Origin: Neptuniibacter victor
GTDB taxonomy: Bacteria; Pseudomonadota; Gammaproteobacteria; Pseudomonadales; Balneatricaceae
Assembly (NCBI GenBank): GCA_027943745.1
Contig: AP025763.1
Location: 3,038,001 to 3,102,000 of the forward strand
Length of the DNA stretch: 64,000 nt
Direction of reading: 5' to 3'
Positions 20,252 through 29,152 of this stretch are shown one piece after another (the first letter of the stretch is position 1; every line of letters begins with the position of its first letter). Under the pieces are notes generated by a model. That model was not told the DNA's origin. It did no database searches and saw nothing but the letters and a program-made list of their open reading frames with translations. A program made the position numbers and the translations under genes.

Positions 20252-20422
20252 CTACCAACCAGTTCTTCCTAACCATCCTCCTAAAGCTCTTTCAAGGATG
20301 TGGCTCACAACTACAGCTTTGCCGCTGGCAAGAATTCCAAGCGAACCCCAAACTGTATTTGCCATCTCGTCAGCTATTTTAGCCAAAGCTAAAAGCGAGC
20401 TGCCTTGTTGTTTTAGTTGCAC
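20252..20422 (-). CDS. Possible 56-residue small protein or gene remnant
   Basis: An open frame of 56 codons starting at GTG with no clear ribosome site; an internal ATG at codon 20 is an alternative. The peptide is mildly hydrophobic with a glycine-rich end (LERALGGWLGRTGW) and looks more protein-like than random sequence. I do not recognise it. It could be a small membrane-active peptide, the tail of a decayed gene, or chance. Confidence 0.25.
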   Translation of the reverse strand: MQLKQQGSSLLALAKIADEMANTVWGSLGILASGKAVVVSHILERALGGWLGRTGW

Positions 20423-20535
20423 AGCATAAATTAAAACAACGTATATGATTATAGTTTATCGTCGTATTTCTGCTGGTGAATGTCACATTTAGCACCGTAT
20501 AATGCTTGAAATTTTTTCACGCTGAGGATTGGACA

Positions 20536-21717
20536 ATGTTACAAATAGGGACGCCTCTATCTACATCAGCCACACGTGTACTTATGTGTGGCGGTGGCGA
20601 ATTAGGAAAAGAAGTTGTCATTGAATTGCAGCGCCTCGGTGCCGAAGTCATTGTCGTTGACCGCTATGACAATGCACCCGGCATGCAAGTAGCCCACCGC
20701 AGCCATGTAAGATCGATGCTAGATGGCCAAGCGCTTCGTTCAATTATTGAAGCTGAGAAACCAGATTTCATTGTTCCAGAAATAGAAGCGATTGCTACCG
20801 ATACACTCGTACAACTTGAAAACGAAGGCTTCAATGTTGTACCGACCGCTCGAGCAGCCCAGCTCACGATGAATCGAGAAGGTATCCGAAGGCTAGCAGC
20901 AGAAGAACTTGATATTCCGACCTCACCCTACTGTTTTGCTGAAACATACGATGAATATGTCACTGCCATAGAAACGGTTGGTATTCCCTGTGTTATCAAA
21001 CCAATCATGAGCTCTTCAGGAAAAGGGCAAAGTACAATCAAGTCCCAAGATCAAATTGAAGCGGCATGGCAATACGCTCAAGAAGGTGGGCGAGCGGGTA
21101 AAGGTAAAGTCATTGTTGAAGGTTTTGTTGATTTTGACTACGAAATCACACTACTAACCGTCCGTCATGATAGTCATACGAGCTACTGTGAGCCAATTGG
21201 TCATGTGCAAGTGAACGGCGATTACCGTCAGTCTTGGCAACCGCAAGAGATGAGCCCTATTGCCTTGGAAAAATCTCGAGAAATCGCAACAAAAGTAACA
21301 ACATCGCTAGGTGGAAATGGGTTGTTTGGCGTTGAACTATTTATTAAAGAAGACAACGTTTACTTTAGTGAAGTATCTCCTCGCCCTCACGATACCGGTA
21401 TGGTTACCATGATATCTCAGGACCTATCAGAATTTGCACTCCATGCTAGAGCAATTTTGGGACTGCCTATTCCAAACATACACTTTCGCGGCCCCTCGGC
21501 GTCGAGTGTTATTCTTGTCGAAGGTGAATCGACAGAAACAAAGTTTGGTAATTTACAACAAGTGTTAGCGGAGCCAAACACGCAGTTACGACTATTTGGA
21601 AAGCCTGAAGTATCTGGGCAGCGGCGTATGGGGGTTGTTCTTGCTAGAGATGAGAATACCCAACTCGCTAAAGAAAAAGCGATACGAGGCTCAACATCGG
21701 TAAATGTAGAGCTTTAA
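20536..21717 (+). CDS. purT: Formate-dependent phosphoribosylglycinamide formyltransferase
   Basis: PurT makes formyl-GAR from GAR, formate and ATP in purine synthesis, replacing the folate-dependent PurN step. The 393-residue ATP-grasp protein shows [10 protein letters not shown] near the N terminus, [18 protein letters not shown] (ATP loop), and the metal-binding [14 protein letters not shown] chose ATG 20536 because its product starts like E. coli PurT (LGT/IGTPL...ATRV), it has GAGGA before it, and length is 393 versus 392. An upstream in-frame TTG (20506) would add ten unsupported residues. A TATAAT at 20498-20503 is a plausible -10 box. No convincing PurR operator is seen. Confidence 0.95.
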   Translation: MLQIGTPLSTSATRVLMCGGGELGKEVVIELQRLGAEVIVVDRYDNAPGMQVAHRSHVRSMLDGQALRSIIEAEKPDFIVPEIEAIATDTLVQLENEGFNVVPTARAAQLTMNREGIRRLAAEELDIPTSPYCFAETYDEYVTAIETVGIPCVIKPIMSSSGKGQSTIKSQDQIEAAWQYAQEGGRAGKGKVIVEGFVDFDYEITLLTVRHDSHTSYCEPIGHVQVNGDYRQSWQPQEMSPIALEKSREIATKVTTSLGGNGLFGVELFIKEDNVYFSEVSPRPHDTGMVTMISQDLSEFALHARAILGLPIPNIHFRGPSASSVILVEGESTETKFGNLQQVLAEPNTQLRLFGKPEVSGQRRMGVVLARDENTQLAKEKAIRGSTSVNVEL

Positions 21718-21768
21718 CAAAGACTTTCATCCACACATAAAAACAGTGTTTTTAATATCATCGATTCC

Positions 21769-21811
21769 CCTCGGAACTTTTCAGTATTTCACAGGACTAA
21801 AAGTTTCGAGG
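21769..21811. repeat. 13-bp inverted repeat upstream of zinc-ribbon gene
   Basis: CCTCGGAACTTTT and AAAAGTTTCGAGG are complementary over 13 positions with one G-T pair and a 17-base loop. It lies 28 bases before the small zinc-ribbon gene and 52 after purT. No T run follows, so a regulator site or mRNA leader hairpin is as likely as a purT terminator. Confidence 0.5.
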
Positions 21812-21838
21812 ATTTATATACTGCTGAGAGGATAAACG

Positions 21839-22039
21839 ATGGCCGAACCTAAATGCCCTGAATGTGCAATCGTAGGGATTGAGCATATTGTGTCAAAAGA
21901 TAGTGATGAGCGCGCGCGGGATAATCATGCTTGGTTTCAAGTAGCCTACTGTGATGGCTGCGGACATATTTACGGTGTTTTTGCGAAACATACTATTCCA
22001 GCAGGTAAAAAAGGTCCGCAACTAGTACTACATCGCTAA
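21839..22039 (+). CDS. Zinc-ribbon microprotein
   Basis: A 66-residue protein with CPEC near residues 6-9 and CDGC near 39-42, the two knuckles of a zinc ribbon. There is no signal peptide or membrane segment. Small proteins of this kind are often annotated as hypothetical or putative transcriptional proteins; no specific role can be read here. GAGAGG lies about 7 bases before the ATG. Its stop is one base from the stop of the convergent Gate-domain gene, leaving no room for a terminator. Confidence 0.75.
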   Translation: MAEPKCPECAIVGIEHIVSKDSDERARDNHAWFQVAYCDGCGHIYGVFAKHTIPAGKKGPQLVLHR

Positions 22040-22040
22040 T

Positions 22041-22976
22041 TTAAAAAATTATAAGATGCATTATTCCGCGTAGCACCATACCAAATAGGGCACCGTAAAC
22101 CGCATAACGAATTACTTGCCCTACTCGTTTGCCGGCAGCCGCAAAAATTGCCACACCTGTCACATCTAATGGATTCGTTGCGAACCCTGCCATGCGATTG
22201 AGTTCGTGAGCACTGATCAAGCCCTCATTCATAAGCTCAATAGTCACCCCCATAAAAGCGGTGCCTCCCGCAATGAACTTAGTTACTAGTGGAAGGACCG
22301 TTGCTTCTGGCAAACCAATCAAAGCTAAAAGTGGTGCTAAAAGAGTGCTTAATAGATCAATAACACCTGTCGCCTTAAAAACATTCACCAAGAAAATTGC
22401 TAAGATCAGCATCGGTAACATCCCGAGTACGATCTTCATGCCCTCTTGTCCACCATCCCCCAAGATTTGAATAACTGTTTTTTTCTCTTCAGGTGCCGAG
22501 TTAGTCACTGCGACTTCATCAGTATCAGGATCGGACAAATTTCGTGTCAAAACATAATAGGTAAAGGCAGCCGCTGCTAAACCACCAATAACAGATGTGA
22601 GAAGAATTACACCTAAATTTAACCCCATGGCACTCAGCGGAAAAGTCGCATTGGCCTGTGACATGGCCAGCACCATGGCTAATGTAGCCGCAATATAGCG
22701 ACGTGAAGTGCCGTTACGATCCATGAGTGCAAACGTGGCAACGGGTGCGATAAAGCTTACAAACAGCAACTTGATCATGGCAAATATGCCTAAGCCCGGG
22801 ATACCAAATATACGAGCGACAGGCGCTAGCAAATTTGAAACCCAACTCAAAACCCCTTTAGCTTCCAGAAGCTTCATGAACGCGAGCATAACCACCATGA
22901 TCGGCAGTAAGATATAGAGGCCCATATCCAGCCCTGTTCTACCTGAATCAAGTATAAGGGTAATTATTTGTTCCAC
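22041..22976 (-). CDS. Nucleoside-recognition (Gate) domain membrane protein
   Basis: A 311-residue polytopic inner-membrane protein with two Gate-type halves, resembling fused SpmA/SpmB-like or YjiG/YjiH-like proteins. Repeated features are the pore-like segments FIAPVATFALMDRNGTSRR and LPLVTKFIAGGTAFMGV, plus FATNPLDVTGVAIF near the end. Such proteins are thought to move nucleosides or other small solutes, but substrates are mostly unknown. The frame opens with GTG. No partner gene is adjacent on the same strand, so it is probably transcribed alone. Confidence 0.78.
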   Translation of the reverse strand: MEQIITLILDSGRTGLDMGLYILLPIMVVMLAFMKLLEAKGVLSWVSNLLAPVARIFGIPGLGIFAMIKLLFVSFIAPVATFALMDRNGTSRRYIAATLAMVLAMSQANATFPLSAMGLNLGVILLTSVIGGLAAAAFTYYVLTRNLSDPDTDEVAVTNSAPEEKKTVIQILGDGGQEGMKIVLGMLPMLILAIFLVNVFKATGVIDLLSTLLAPLLALIGLPEATVLPLVTKFIAGGTAFMGVTIELMNEGLISAHELNRMAGFATNPLDVTGVAIFAAAGKRVGQVIRYAVYGALFGMVLRGIMHLIIF

Positions 22977-23079
22977 GTCAGCACATCCCGAACAAAGATA
23001 AGGGGTAAATGTTAACCACTGCCCGAAGATGAAACCAGTAATTTATAATAAGTTTGCCTACTGGTATGACCAAAAAACC

Positions 23080-23616
23080 TTAAATATCATACGGTTCGAT
23101 TTGATAGGCTTCCATCGTATAACCCGAGGTTGCCATATCGTTTTTAACAACCTCTGTTTTTAAGGTTCCCGTAACCCAAATTGCGTCATAAAGATTTTCC
23201 ACATGGGTACCGGGTTCAAAACGAACATATATAATCTGGTTTGAAGGAGGTGGCGGCACATGTATACACGCACCGAAATAAGGCACCAAAAAAAACTCTG
23301 TTACCGTTAAGCCATCAGATTGAATCGGCACAACATAGCCTGGGACTTTAATCATCTTTCCATCCATTTCAGGCACTACAGGCGCTGACTGCATCGCAAT
23401 CATCATCTCATCGAGCAACTGCTGAGCTTTAGGGTCAAAGTCATCAATAGCGGAAAGTTGATCAGACTGGGAAAAGATATCATCTAGTGAGAAATCAGCA
23501 GGCATTAAGGCTTCCCACTCTACGACTTTGACTTCTTGCCCATTCAGCATCGTTGCAGCAAATAATGTATTCGTCATCAACAGCAAACACACTGAAACAA
23601 GAAACTTACTTAACAT
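23080..23616 (-). CDS. DUF3299 periplasmic protein, zinc-related
   Basis: A 178-residue exported protein: signal peptide at residues 1-20, then a DUF3299 domain with KVPGYVVPIQ and the invariant-looking FFLVPYFGACIHVPPPPSNQ. It lies 10 bases after the permease gene and ends an operon of His-rich protein, ABC ATPase and permease. The same gene set is known in Zur-regulated Zrg-type zinc uptake loci of Vibrio, and I infer the same role. The Cys-His pair in ACIH could bind metal. AAAGGG lies before the ATG. Confidence 0.82.
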   Translation of the reverse strand: MLSKFLVSVCLLLMTNTLFAATMLNGQEVKVVEWEALMPADFSLDDIFSQSDQLSAIDDFDPKAQQLLDEMMIAMQSAPVVPEMDGKMIKVPGYVVPIQSDGLTVTEFFLVPYFGACIHVPPPPSNQIIYVRFEPGTHVENLYDAIWVTGTLKTEVVKNDMATSGYTMEAYQIEPYDI

Positions 23617-23626
23617 TCGAAACCCT

Positions 23627-24886
23627 TTATAACTTTATCGACATACCATCTACAACCGAATACTTATATGCACGGTAGCCTGGAATTAGTCCAACGACAA
23701 AACCGGCTAAAACAACGAGTCCCAGTAATTTCCATTGCCAGAAACTTAAGCTCGTTAATTCTATGCGTAAGCCAAACTCCTGTTGCAATAAAGGCGCACC
23801 TAACAGCATAACCAGATACAACATTAACACTCCCAGGATAATACTCACAATCGTAACGATAAGGGATTCAAACATGAGAAGCGTTAAGATGTGTAAAGGT
23901 CTTGCACCAACCGATCTAAGAATCGCCATCTCCCTACGGCGTTCATTTAATCCATTAAGTAGCAATGTGAGTAAGCCGATCAAACCAGAAAAAACAACTA
24001 ATCCCGAGATCGCGATTAATGCTTTCTCGAACACAGAAAACATACCCCACAATTCCTGTAGTGCTAGCCCCGGTAGAATGGCCATCAACGGTTCTTTTGA
24101 ATAACGATTTATTCCCCTCTGAAGCTGGAAGGTAGACATACGAGAATGGAGGCCCAACATAAACGCAGTAATTTGTTTCGGTGCTAAATTCCGCTTAAGG
24201 GCATCAGCGGCAGATATACTGACACCCGGAAGCTTAACCCCTGCTTTCCAATCAATATGGATCGCTTCAATCGCCTCCAAACTCACTAACAGTGAATTGT
24301 CGACCGGTGTTCCCGTGGCCGACAAGATACCAACGACATTAAAAGGTTTATCATCATGGGTCACTAAACTCGCGTTGCCCATGCCATGAGTTAATAAAAC
24401 AGAAGAACCGATGCTGTAACCTAACTTTTTCGCGACCGCTGAGCCAATAACAACATCAAAGACCTCAGTAAATTCCCTTCCATGAGAGAAAACCAAAGGT
24501 TTTTTATTACCGTAGCGATAGTGTTTAAAATAATCCGTAGTTGTCCCTACAACACGATGCCCTTTATGCGAGTCGCCGAGTGATAGAGGGATACTCCAAC
24601 GTACACTTCGATGCTCACTAATCGCCTTGTAACTTGACCATGAAATATTATTCGTTGCATTGCCGATATGAAAAACAGAATACAGTAGAAGATTAATTTG
24701 GCCACTGCGAGCCCCTACTATTAAGTCAGTCCCGGATATAGTTGACGAGAAGCCTTCTTTTGCCTGTTCCCGCACTTTATCAACACCCAGCAGCAGCAGC
24801 ACACTTACACTGATAGAGAGCAGCATCATAAATAGTGTTAGCTTTCGATTACTGAGGCTTTTCAACGTTAAGCGCAACAGAATCAT
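23627..24886 (-). CDS. FtsX/MacB-type ABC transporter permease
   Basis: A 419-residue inner-membrane permease with one N-terminal helix (about 14-33), a large periplasmic domain (to about 270) and three C-terminal helices (about 285-310, 330-360, 380-405), the MacB/LolCE/FtsX layout. ERRREMAILRSVGARP, before the second helix, is the usual coupling sequence. It overlaps the ATPase gene by four bases, so they form one transporter. Type VII-like ABC systems move things within the envelope rather than import; here, beside a His-rich zinc-binding protein, I infer a role in zinc acquisition. Confidence 0.88.
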   Translation of the reverse strand: MILLRLTLKSLSNRKLTLFMMLLSISVSVLLLLGVDKVREQAKEGFSSTISGTDLIVGARSGQINLLLYSVFHIGNATNNISWSSYKAISEHRSVRWSIPLSLGDSHKGHRVVGTTTDYFKHYRYGNKKPLVFSHGREFTEVFDVVIGSAVAKKLGYSIGSSVLLTHGMGNASLVTHDDKPFNVVGILSATGTPVDNSLLVSLEAIEAIHIDWKAGVKLPGVSISAADALKRNLAPKQITAFMLGLHSRMSTFQLQRGINRYSKEPLMAILPGLALQELWGMFSVFEKALIAISGLVVFSGLIGLLTLLLNGLNERRREMAILRSVGARPLHILTLLMFESLIVTIVSIILGVLMLYLVMLLGAPLLQQEFGLRIELTSLSFWQWKLLGLVVLAGFVVGLIPGYRAYKYSVVDGMSIKL

Positions 24887-25584
24887 AGTGAAAAACCTCC
24901 ATCTCCATCGTTGTTAAAACTAACTACACGTGAAAAATGGTGTTCTAATCCACTATCATGACTGACAAAAATCAATGTCGATTCCATCAAACTACACTGG
25001 GAGAGCAGCAAGGATAAAAACTGATCTCTCGTGTCGGCATCTAAAGCAGACGTTGGCTCATCTGCAATAATGATTTCAGGTGACCCCAGTAAAGCACGGG
25101 CGACACTCACTCGCTGCTGTTGCCCAACAGAAAGCTCATTTACGCGTCGTTCATAAAGCGCTCGATCTGTTAAGCCTAATCGATCTAATAGTTGAATAGC
25201 GCCCTCTTCTGTCGACGCATGATCCGCCAAAACTTGTTTACGCCTTTGCGGAGAGAAATGGCAGGTTAAGCACACATTTTCAATAACACTCAAATACGGC
25301 AATAAATTAAACTGCTGAAAGACAAAGCCAATATGATCAGCTCTGAAGCGATCTAAGGCGGTAGCGTTTAGCGTGGCATAATCGCACCCCAGCACACTGA
25401 TACCGCCTTCAGATGGTTTTAAAACGCCCCCCAACAAATTCAGCAGAGTACTTTTACCACTGCCAGACGGGCCTCTTATAAATAGCGTTTCACCGCGAGC
25501 TACCTTAAGTTCAGGAATATTCAAACAGGGTTTTCCTTCACCCCAGGCAAACGATAATTGCTCAAGCTCAACTACTAGTTCCAT
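24883..25584 (-). CDS. ABC transporter ATP-binding protein (LolD/MacB type)
   Basis: A 233-residue ATPase with all motifs intact: Walker A GPSGSGKS near residue 40, Q-loop in VFQQFN, signature LSVGQQQR, Walker B IIIADEPT, and the switch His in VSHD. It energises the downstream FtsX-type permease, whose gene overlaps its stop. I used ATG 25584; a TTG one codon earlier is possible. It follows the His-rich DUF2796 gene by about 40 bases and belongs to the same putative Zur-controlled operon. Confidence 0.9.
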   Translation of the reverse strand: MELVVELEQLSFAWGEGKPCLNIPELKVARGETLFIRGPSGSGKSTLLNLLGGVLKPSEGGISVLGCDYATLNATALDRFRADHIGFVFQQFNLLPYLSVIENVCLTCHFSPQRRKQVLADHASTEEGAIQLLDRLGLTDRALYERRVNELSVGQQQRVSVARALLGSPEIIIADEPTSALDADTRDQFLSLLLSQCSLMESTLIFVSHDSGLEHHFSRVVSFNNDGDGGFSL

Positions 25585-25623
25585 CAATCCATTACGCCCT
25601 TAAAGAGAATACTCGCAAGCTTT

Positions 25624-26301
25624 TTAAAAAGTTATTTGCGACGATTTCTTAGTTAATACTACTTTCTTAGCCTTATTTCCAAACAATAGATTAACATCCA
25701 ATTCTTCAATCCCCTTAAATGCTTCAATAAATCCAAACTCCATTGATGTTAATGCTGCCGGATTTGCACATTTAAAGTGATAATGCGCATGTACATCACT
25801 ATGCGTTGCCGCTTCAGACTCATGTGCGTGATCATGCTTCTCTTCGTGACCATGCTCTTCTTCATGACCATGTTCTTTTTCATGACCATGTTCTTTTTCA
25901 TGACCATGTTCCTTCTCATGATCATGTTCCTTCTCATGATCATGTTCCTTCTCATGATCATGTTCTTCATGCTCATCACCAAGATGTACATCAATATCAT
26001 CAACAAGACAGCGTGCACTATCCGGCAGTTTGACTAAAGCATACGCATTTTGAAATACCTGTAAGGCAGATGCTACTTGGGCTTTATCGGCTTCAGATGT
26101 AGCTTCATACTCAAACCCTACAATATTCATCATTGGAGATTTAAACGCAGCTTCTACCTGTCCATTTTCTACGACAATATTAATCACCGCTTCACCATGC
26201 ACATGAGCTTCGTGTTGCTCAAAAGCCACCGCCGAAGAGCTTAACCATGTAGCACCTGCTAACAGTCCTAAAGCCGAAACACTCTTAGATACCTTAAACA
26301 T
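25624..26301 (-). CDS. His-rich periplasmic zinc-binding protein, DUF2796 (ZrgA-like)
   Basis: An exported DUF2796 protein of about 225 residues. A signal peptide ending SSAVAF is followed by HEAHVHGEAVINIV, the family opening. At about residues 109-157 there is a run of eight six-residue units of the form H(D/G)HEKE, a likely zinc buffer, and then the C-terminal domain. I prefer ATG 26301 over ATG 26313 because GGATGG precedes it, the signal peptide is cleaner, and the Zur box would leave almost no leader for the earlier start. It heads the operon with the ABC genes and DUF3299, matching Zrg-type zinc loci. Confidence 0.85.
   Translation of the reverse strand: MFKVSKSVSALGLLAGATWLSSSAVAFEQHEAHVHGEAVINIVVENGQVEAAFKSPMMNIVGFEYEATSEADKAQVASALQVFQNAYALVKLPDSARCLVDDIDVHLGDEHEEHDHEKEHDHEKEHDHEKEHGHEKEHGHEKEHGHEEEHGHEEKHDHAHESEAATHSDVHAHYHFKCANPAALTSMEFGFIEAFKGIEELDVNLLFGNKAKKVVLTKKSSQITF
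25831..25976. repeat. 18-bp tandem repeat coding the His-rich region
   Basis: About eight copies of an 18-bp unit (each coding H-D/G-H-E-K-E) in the DUF2796 gene. Neighbouring copies are nearly identical at DNA level, so copy number is likely to vary between strains without breaking the frame. The repeats also create open frames in other phases that are not genes. Confidence 0.85.
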
Positions 26302-26321
26302 CTGACCATCCATATGAATTA

Positions 26322-26339
26322 TTGATATAATATAACATT
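26322..26339. promoter_or_regulatory. Zur box upstream of the zinc operon
   Basis: TTGATATAATATAACATT matches the gammaproteobacterial Zur consensus (ATGTTATA-N-TATAACATT) at 15 of 17 fixed positions, including the whole right half. It lies 21-38 bases before the preferred start of the DUF2796 gene and contains TATATT/TATTAT-like -10 sequence on the minus strand, so zinc-bound Zur would block the promoter directly. Recognised by eye; a matrix scan was not possible. Confidence 0.75.
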
Positions 26340-26554
26340 ACTATACAGATATTTAGTTTGCCGTTACAGCAAGCTTTCAGCACTATCACTCAATGAGATA
26401 GATTGATTCTAATCAGCAAAAAAACCATCACTTAGCATAACTGCGCTATGCTATTGATAGCGATCAAATAGAATCGCGATAAACAGTGTACTCTAGCTAT
26501 AGGGATCGCAAACAGGGAAGTAGAAATGCATGCCATATAGCCGTAGGTTGTGCG

Positions 26555-27703
26555 ATGAAAGTTTCTCTAAGTTCAGACATAGGGCGTCAATTAGGGTTGA
26601 TGAGCATCATCAACCTAATAAGTATGCTACTTCTTTTTTATCTTTTCTTTACCGCCTTTAGCAGTACGTTTTATGCAGATAAACAACAAGAATCAAAACA
26701 CCTATCAGGCACCGCCCATAGCATTGTCGAAGGGTTTTATAATCTTAATCTAACCCATCAAGCCACCGAAACTGAAGCTAAACAGATGGCTCTGCTCGCC
26801 TTAAGACAAGCCCGTTATGATGTAGATGGATATTTTTGGATCAATAACATCGACGGTATAATGATTCTCCACCCCGCCATGCCGCACCTTGAATACAGCA
26901 ATGTCAGCCAAGTTAAAGATGGCGATGGTCTACTCCTTTTTCAAGAATTTATAAAACAGGCAAAATCAGGCGGGGGATGGGTTGAGTACCTTTGGGCAAA
27001 GCCTAATCAATCTGCTTTGGCCATTCCAAAATTATCATACGTTACCCTATTTGAACCTTGGGGCTGGGTTATAGGAACCGGCTTATATTTGGACGATGTA
27101 GAGCAACAAAAGAACGCTATTTTTATTAAATCGATTGGCTTTATTATTTCAGCTTTTCTCTTAAGTACACTGTTATCAATCTATATTGCTCATAGGAGTA
27201 CTCAAGCAATAAAAGACCTTGCTATACGCGATCCATTGACCAAGCTTTACACTCGACGTTACCTTAACGAAACAGAAGATAGTTACCTACGTGAAGACAG
27301 CCGTGATAAGAGCAATCGATTATACGTCCTTTTTTTAGATATCGATTATTTTAAATCTATCAATGATACCTACGGTCATAGGGCTGGCGATGAAGTGTTA
27401 AAAGAGCTGGGAAAAATCTTACAGCAGTCTACTCGCCCTCAAGACCTATGTGTTCGATATGGCGGTGAGGAGTTTGTTATTCTCACACTCGGAACATCCG
27501 ATGAACACATTTACCAGCTGGCAGAACGTACCCGTCAGACCATTAAAAAACAGACCTTTGTTGAAGGAATTAAACTGTCTATTAGTATAGGTATTGCTAA
27601 ACGGGGCGAAGATGAAGACTTTCCCTCAGCGCTCAATCGGGCAGACAGAAACCTTTATGCGGCAAAAGACAACGGAAGAGACTGTGTTGTAATAGATCAA
27701 TAA
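26555..27703 (+). CDS. Single-Cache diguanylate cyclase
   Basis: A membrane cyclase of 382 residues. A membrane helix near the start is followed by an sCache_2 sensor (YFWINNIDGIMILHP, and GWVIGTGLYLDD at its end), a second helix and a GGDEF domain. The active motif is GGEEF, and RPQD five residues upstream fits the inhibitory site. Known sCache_2 sensors bind small organic acids; the ligand here is unknown. I chose ATG 26555 because its product starts with a normal cytoplasmic tail and helix; a GTG at 26486 would add 23 residues lacking a ribosome site. It is divergent from the zinc operon. Confidence 0.9.
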   Translation: MKVSLSSDIGRQLGLMSIINLISMLLLFYLFFTAFSSTFYADKQQESKHLSGTAHSIVEGFYNLNLTHQATETEAKQMALLALRQARYDVDGYFWINNIDGIMILHPAMPHLEYSNVSQVKDGDGLLLFQEFIKQAKSGGGWVEYLWAKPNQSALAIPKLSYVTLFEPWGWVIGTGLYLDDVEQQKNAIFIKSIGFIISAFLLSTLLSIYIAHRSTQAIKDLAIRDPLTKLYTRRYLNETEDSYLREDSRDKSNRLYVLFLDIDYFKSINDTYGHRAGDEVLKELGKILQQSTRPQDLCVRYGGEEFVILTLGTSDEHIYQLAERTRQTIKKQTFVEGIKLSISIGIAKRGEDEDFPSALNRADRNLYAAKDNGRDCVVIDQ

Positions 27704-27724
27704 AAAAGTTTTCTAAAAGCGATC

Positions 27725-29140
27725 TCATATCTGCGCAGCAAGAATCTCGCCCAATTTAATCAGTGCCATTTGGCGTCTATCGTTCCACGGGTGAGCAAAA
27801 CTTAAGCGTAAACAATGCTGATATTGAAGCTGAGCAGTGAAGAGATTACCAGGGGTAATAATGATACCTTCTGCTCTTGCTTTCAGATATGAATCGGCCA
27901 CATTAATCTTTGGATCAAGTTCGACCCACAATGTCAGCCCTCCTTCAGGTTGGCTAATACGTATTGCCCCTAAATGCTGCCAATGACGCGACAGCAGATC
28001 AACCAGTTGCTCTCTCTGTTGCCGCAAGAGTACTTTCTGTTTACGAATATGCTTGTCGTAGCCACCGTCCTCTAAGAAATCAGATAATCCCTGTTGGGTG
28101 TAGCGACTTAGCGCGAGCATATTCACCATTTTCAAACGCATTAACGCCTTTTGTCCCGTGCTTGAGACCACCCAGCCCAAACGCAATTCACGCGAAAGAG
28201 ATTTAGAAAATGAACCACATAAAATCACTCGGTTATTCTTATCTAATTGTTTTAACGGCGGTATTCTGTGTCCAAAAGAAAGGTCTCCATAAATATCATC
28301 TTCGACTATTTTAAAATCAAACTTTTCTGCTAACTGTAAAAGGCGCTGCCGAGATTCTTCAGGAATAGCCCCTCCGATCGGGGTAGCAAACGATGGCGTA
28401 ACAACACAAGCCGCAATTTTCCACTTTTCTAAAACATCACTTAACCCATCCACAGAGATGCCATGTTCAGCTGTCACGGGGATCTCTAGTACCTGAAGGC
28501 CCATACTCTCAAGTAACTGCAATACACCATAGAAACCTGGTGATTCTACTGCGACGATATCGCCAGGCTTACAACACAGTTGCAAAGCCAGCGAAAGCGC
28601 ATGCTGGCAACCTGCAGTAACAATCACCTCATTTTCATTAAAGTTGCAACCAAAGCGCTGATAACGATTACAGATCTGACGACGCAGTGGCAGCAACCCT
28701 GCCGGCTCATCATAGTACTGATGCTCAGCCCCTCTCTGGCGCCTCAGTGCCCGTGACAAACTACGATTTAACTCTGTAATACCAATAGGTATATCCGAGC
28801 GCTGATCTATTTGTGGAGAAATATCGAACGCCGCACTTTGCGCCATGATATCCCTCATCACATCACTCATATCCACTAAACGAGGCGCAGAAATAGTTTG
28901 CTGCGTTGAAGGTACAGGGTGCTGCATTTTACGCGAACAAACAAAATAGCCCGACTTAGCTCTCACCTCAACCAAACCAGAAGCCTCAAGCCTTTGGTAA
29001 GCATGAATCACGGTGGCTTTAGAGATTTTTCTCTCTTCACATTGCTGACGGATAGAAGGCAGTTTCATTCCAACAGGGATATGGCCAGAATTAATGCCCG
29101 CTATCAGTTCGCGCTCTAAATCTTGATATAGGTATCGCAT
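27725..29140 (-). CDS. MocR-family regulator (GntR DNA-binding plus aminotransferase-like)
   Basis: A 471-residue MocR regulator: GntR winged helix at about residues 1-70 (KLPSIRQQCEERKISKATVIHAYQRLE), then a fold-type I aminotransferase-like domain. The PLP lysine is present in GSFSKSLSRELRLGW. Such proteins use PLP, alone or with an amino compound, to switch promoter binding. It is divergent from ccoG with a 106-base spacer carrying two 10-bp direct repeats that may be its operator. The target could be itself or a distant gene, since ccoG is not a usual MocR target. Confidence 0.88.
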   Translation of the reverse strand: MRYLYQDLERELIAGINSGHIPVGMKLPSIRQQCEERKISKATVIHAYQRLEASGLVEVRAKSGYFVCSRKMQHPVPSTQQTISAPRLVDMSDVMRDIMAQSAAFDISPQIDQRSDIPIGITELNRSLSRALRRQRGAEHQYYDEPAGLLPLRRQICNRYQRFGCNFNENEVIVTAGCQHALSLALQLCCKPGDIVAVESPGFYGVLQLLESMGLQVLEIPVTAEHGISVDGLSDVLEKWKIAACVVTPSFATPIGGAIPEESRQRLLQLAEKFDFKIVEDDIYGDLSFGHRIPPLKQLDKNNRVILCGSFSKSLSRELRLGWVVSSTGQKALMRLKMVNMLALSRYTQQGLSDFLEDGGYDKHIRKQKVLLRQQREQLVDLLSRHWQHLGAIRISQPEGGLTLWVELDPKINVADSYLKARAEGIIITPGNLFTAQLQYQHCLRLSFAHPWNDRRQMALIKLGEILAAQI

Positions 29141-29152
29141 ATTTACTCCAAT

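Larger units (their letters stand above)
19862..20535. other. Long structured intergenic region before purT
   Basis: About 670 bases without a firm gene. It holds, in order: a TATAAT box (19885-19890), a 14-bp perfect palindrome ATCCTCATGAGGAT (19900-19913), a strong GC-rich hairpin (19998-20031), a stretch resembling part of a glycine riboswitch (about 20015-20085), a possible minus-strand small ORF (20252-20422), and a TATAAT box at 20498-20503 that probably serves purT. Much of this is not explained by the flanking genes; it may be the scar of a lost gene. Confidence 0.5.

Noticed and set aside
25831-25976. Regular repeats resembling a CRISPR array
   Set aside because: The units are contiguous, in frame and coding, with no spacers; no cas genes are present.
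25749-26037. Open frames in other phases of the His-rich repeat
   Set aside because: They exist only because the 18-bp tandem repeat has no stops in several frames; the products are low-complexity Met/Phe/His runs.
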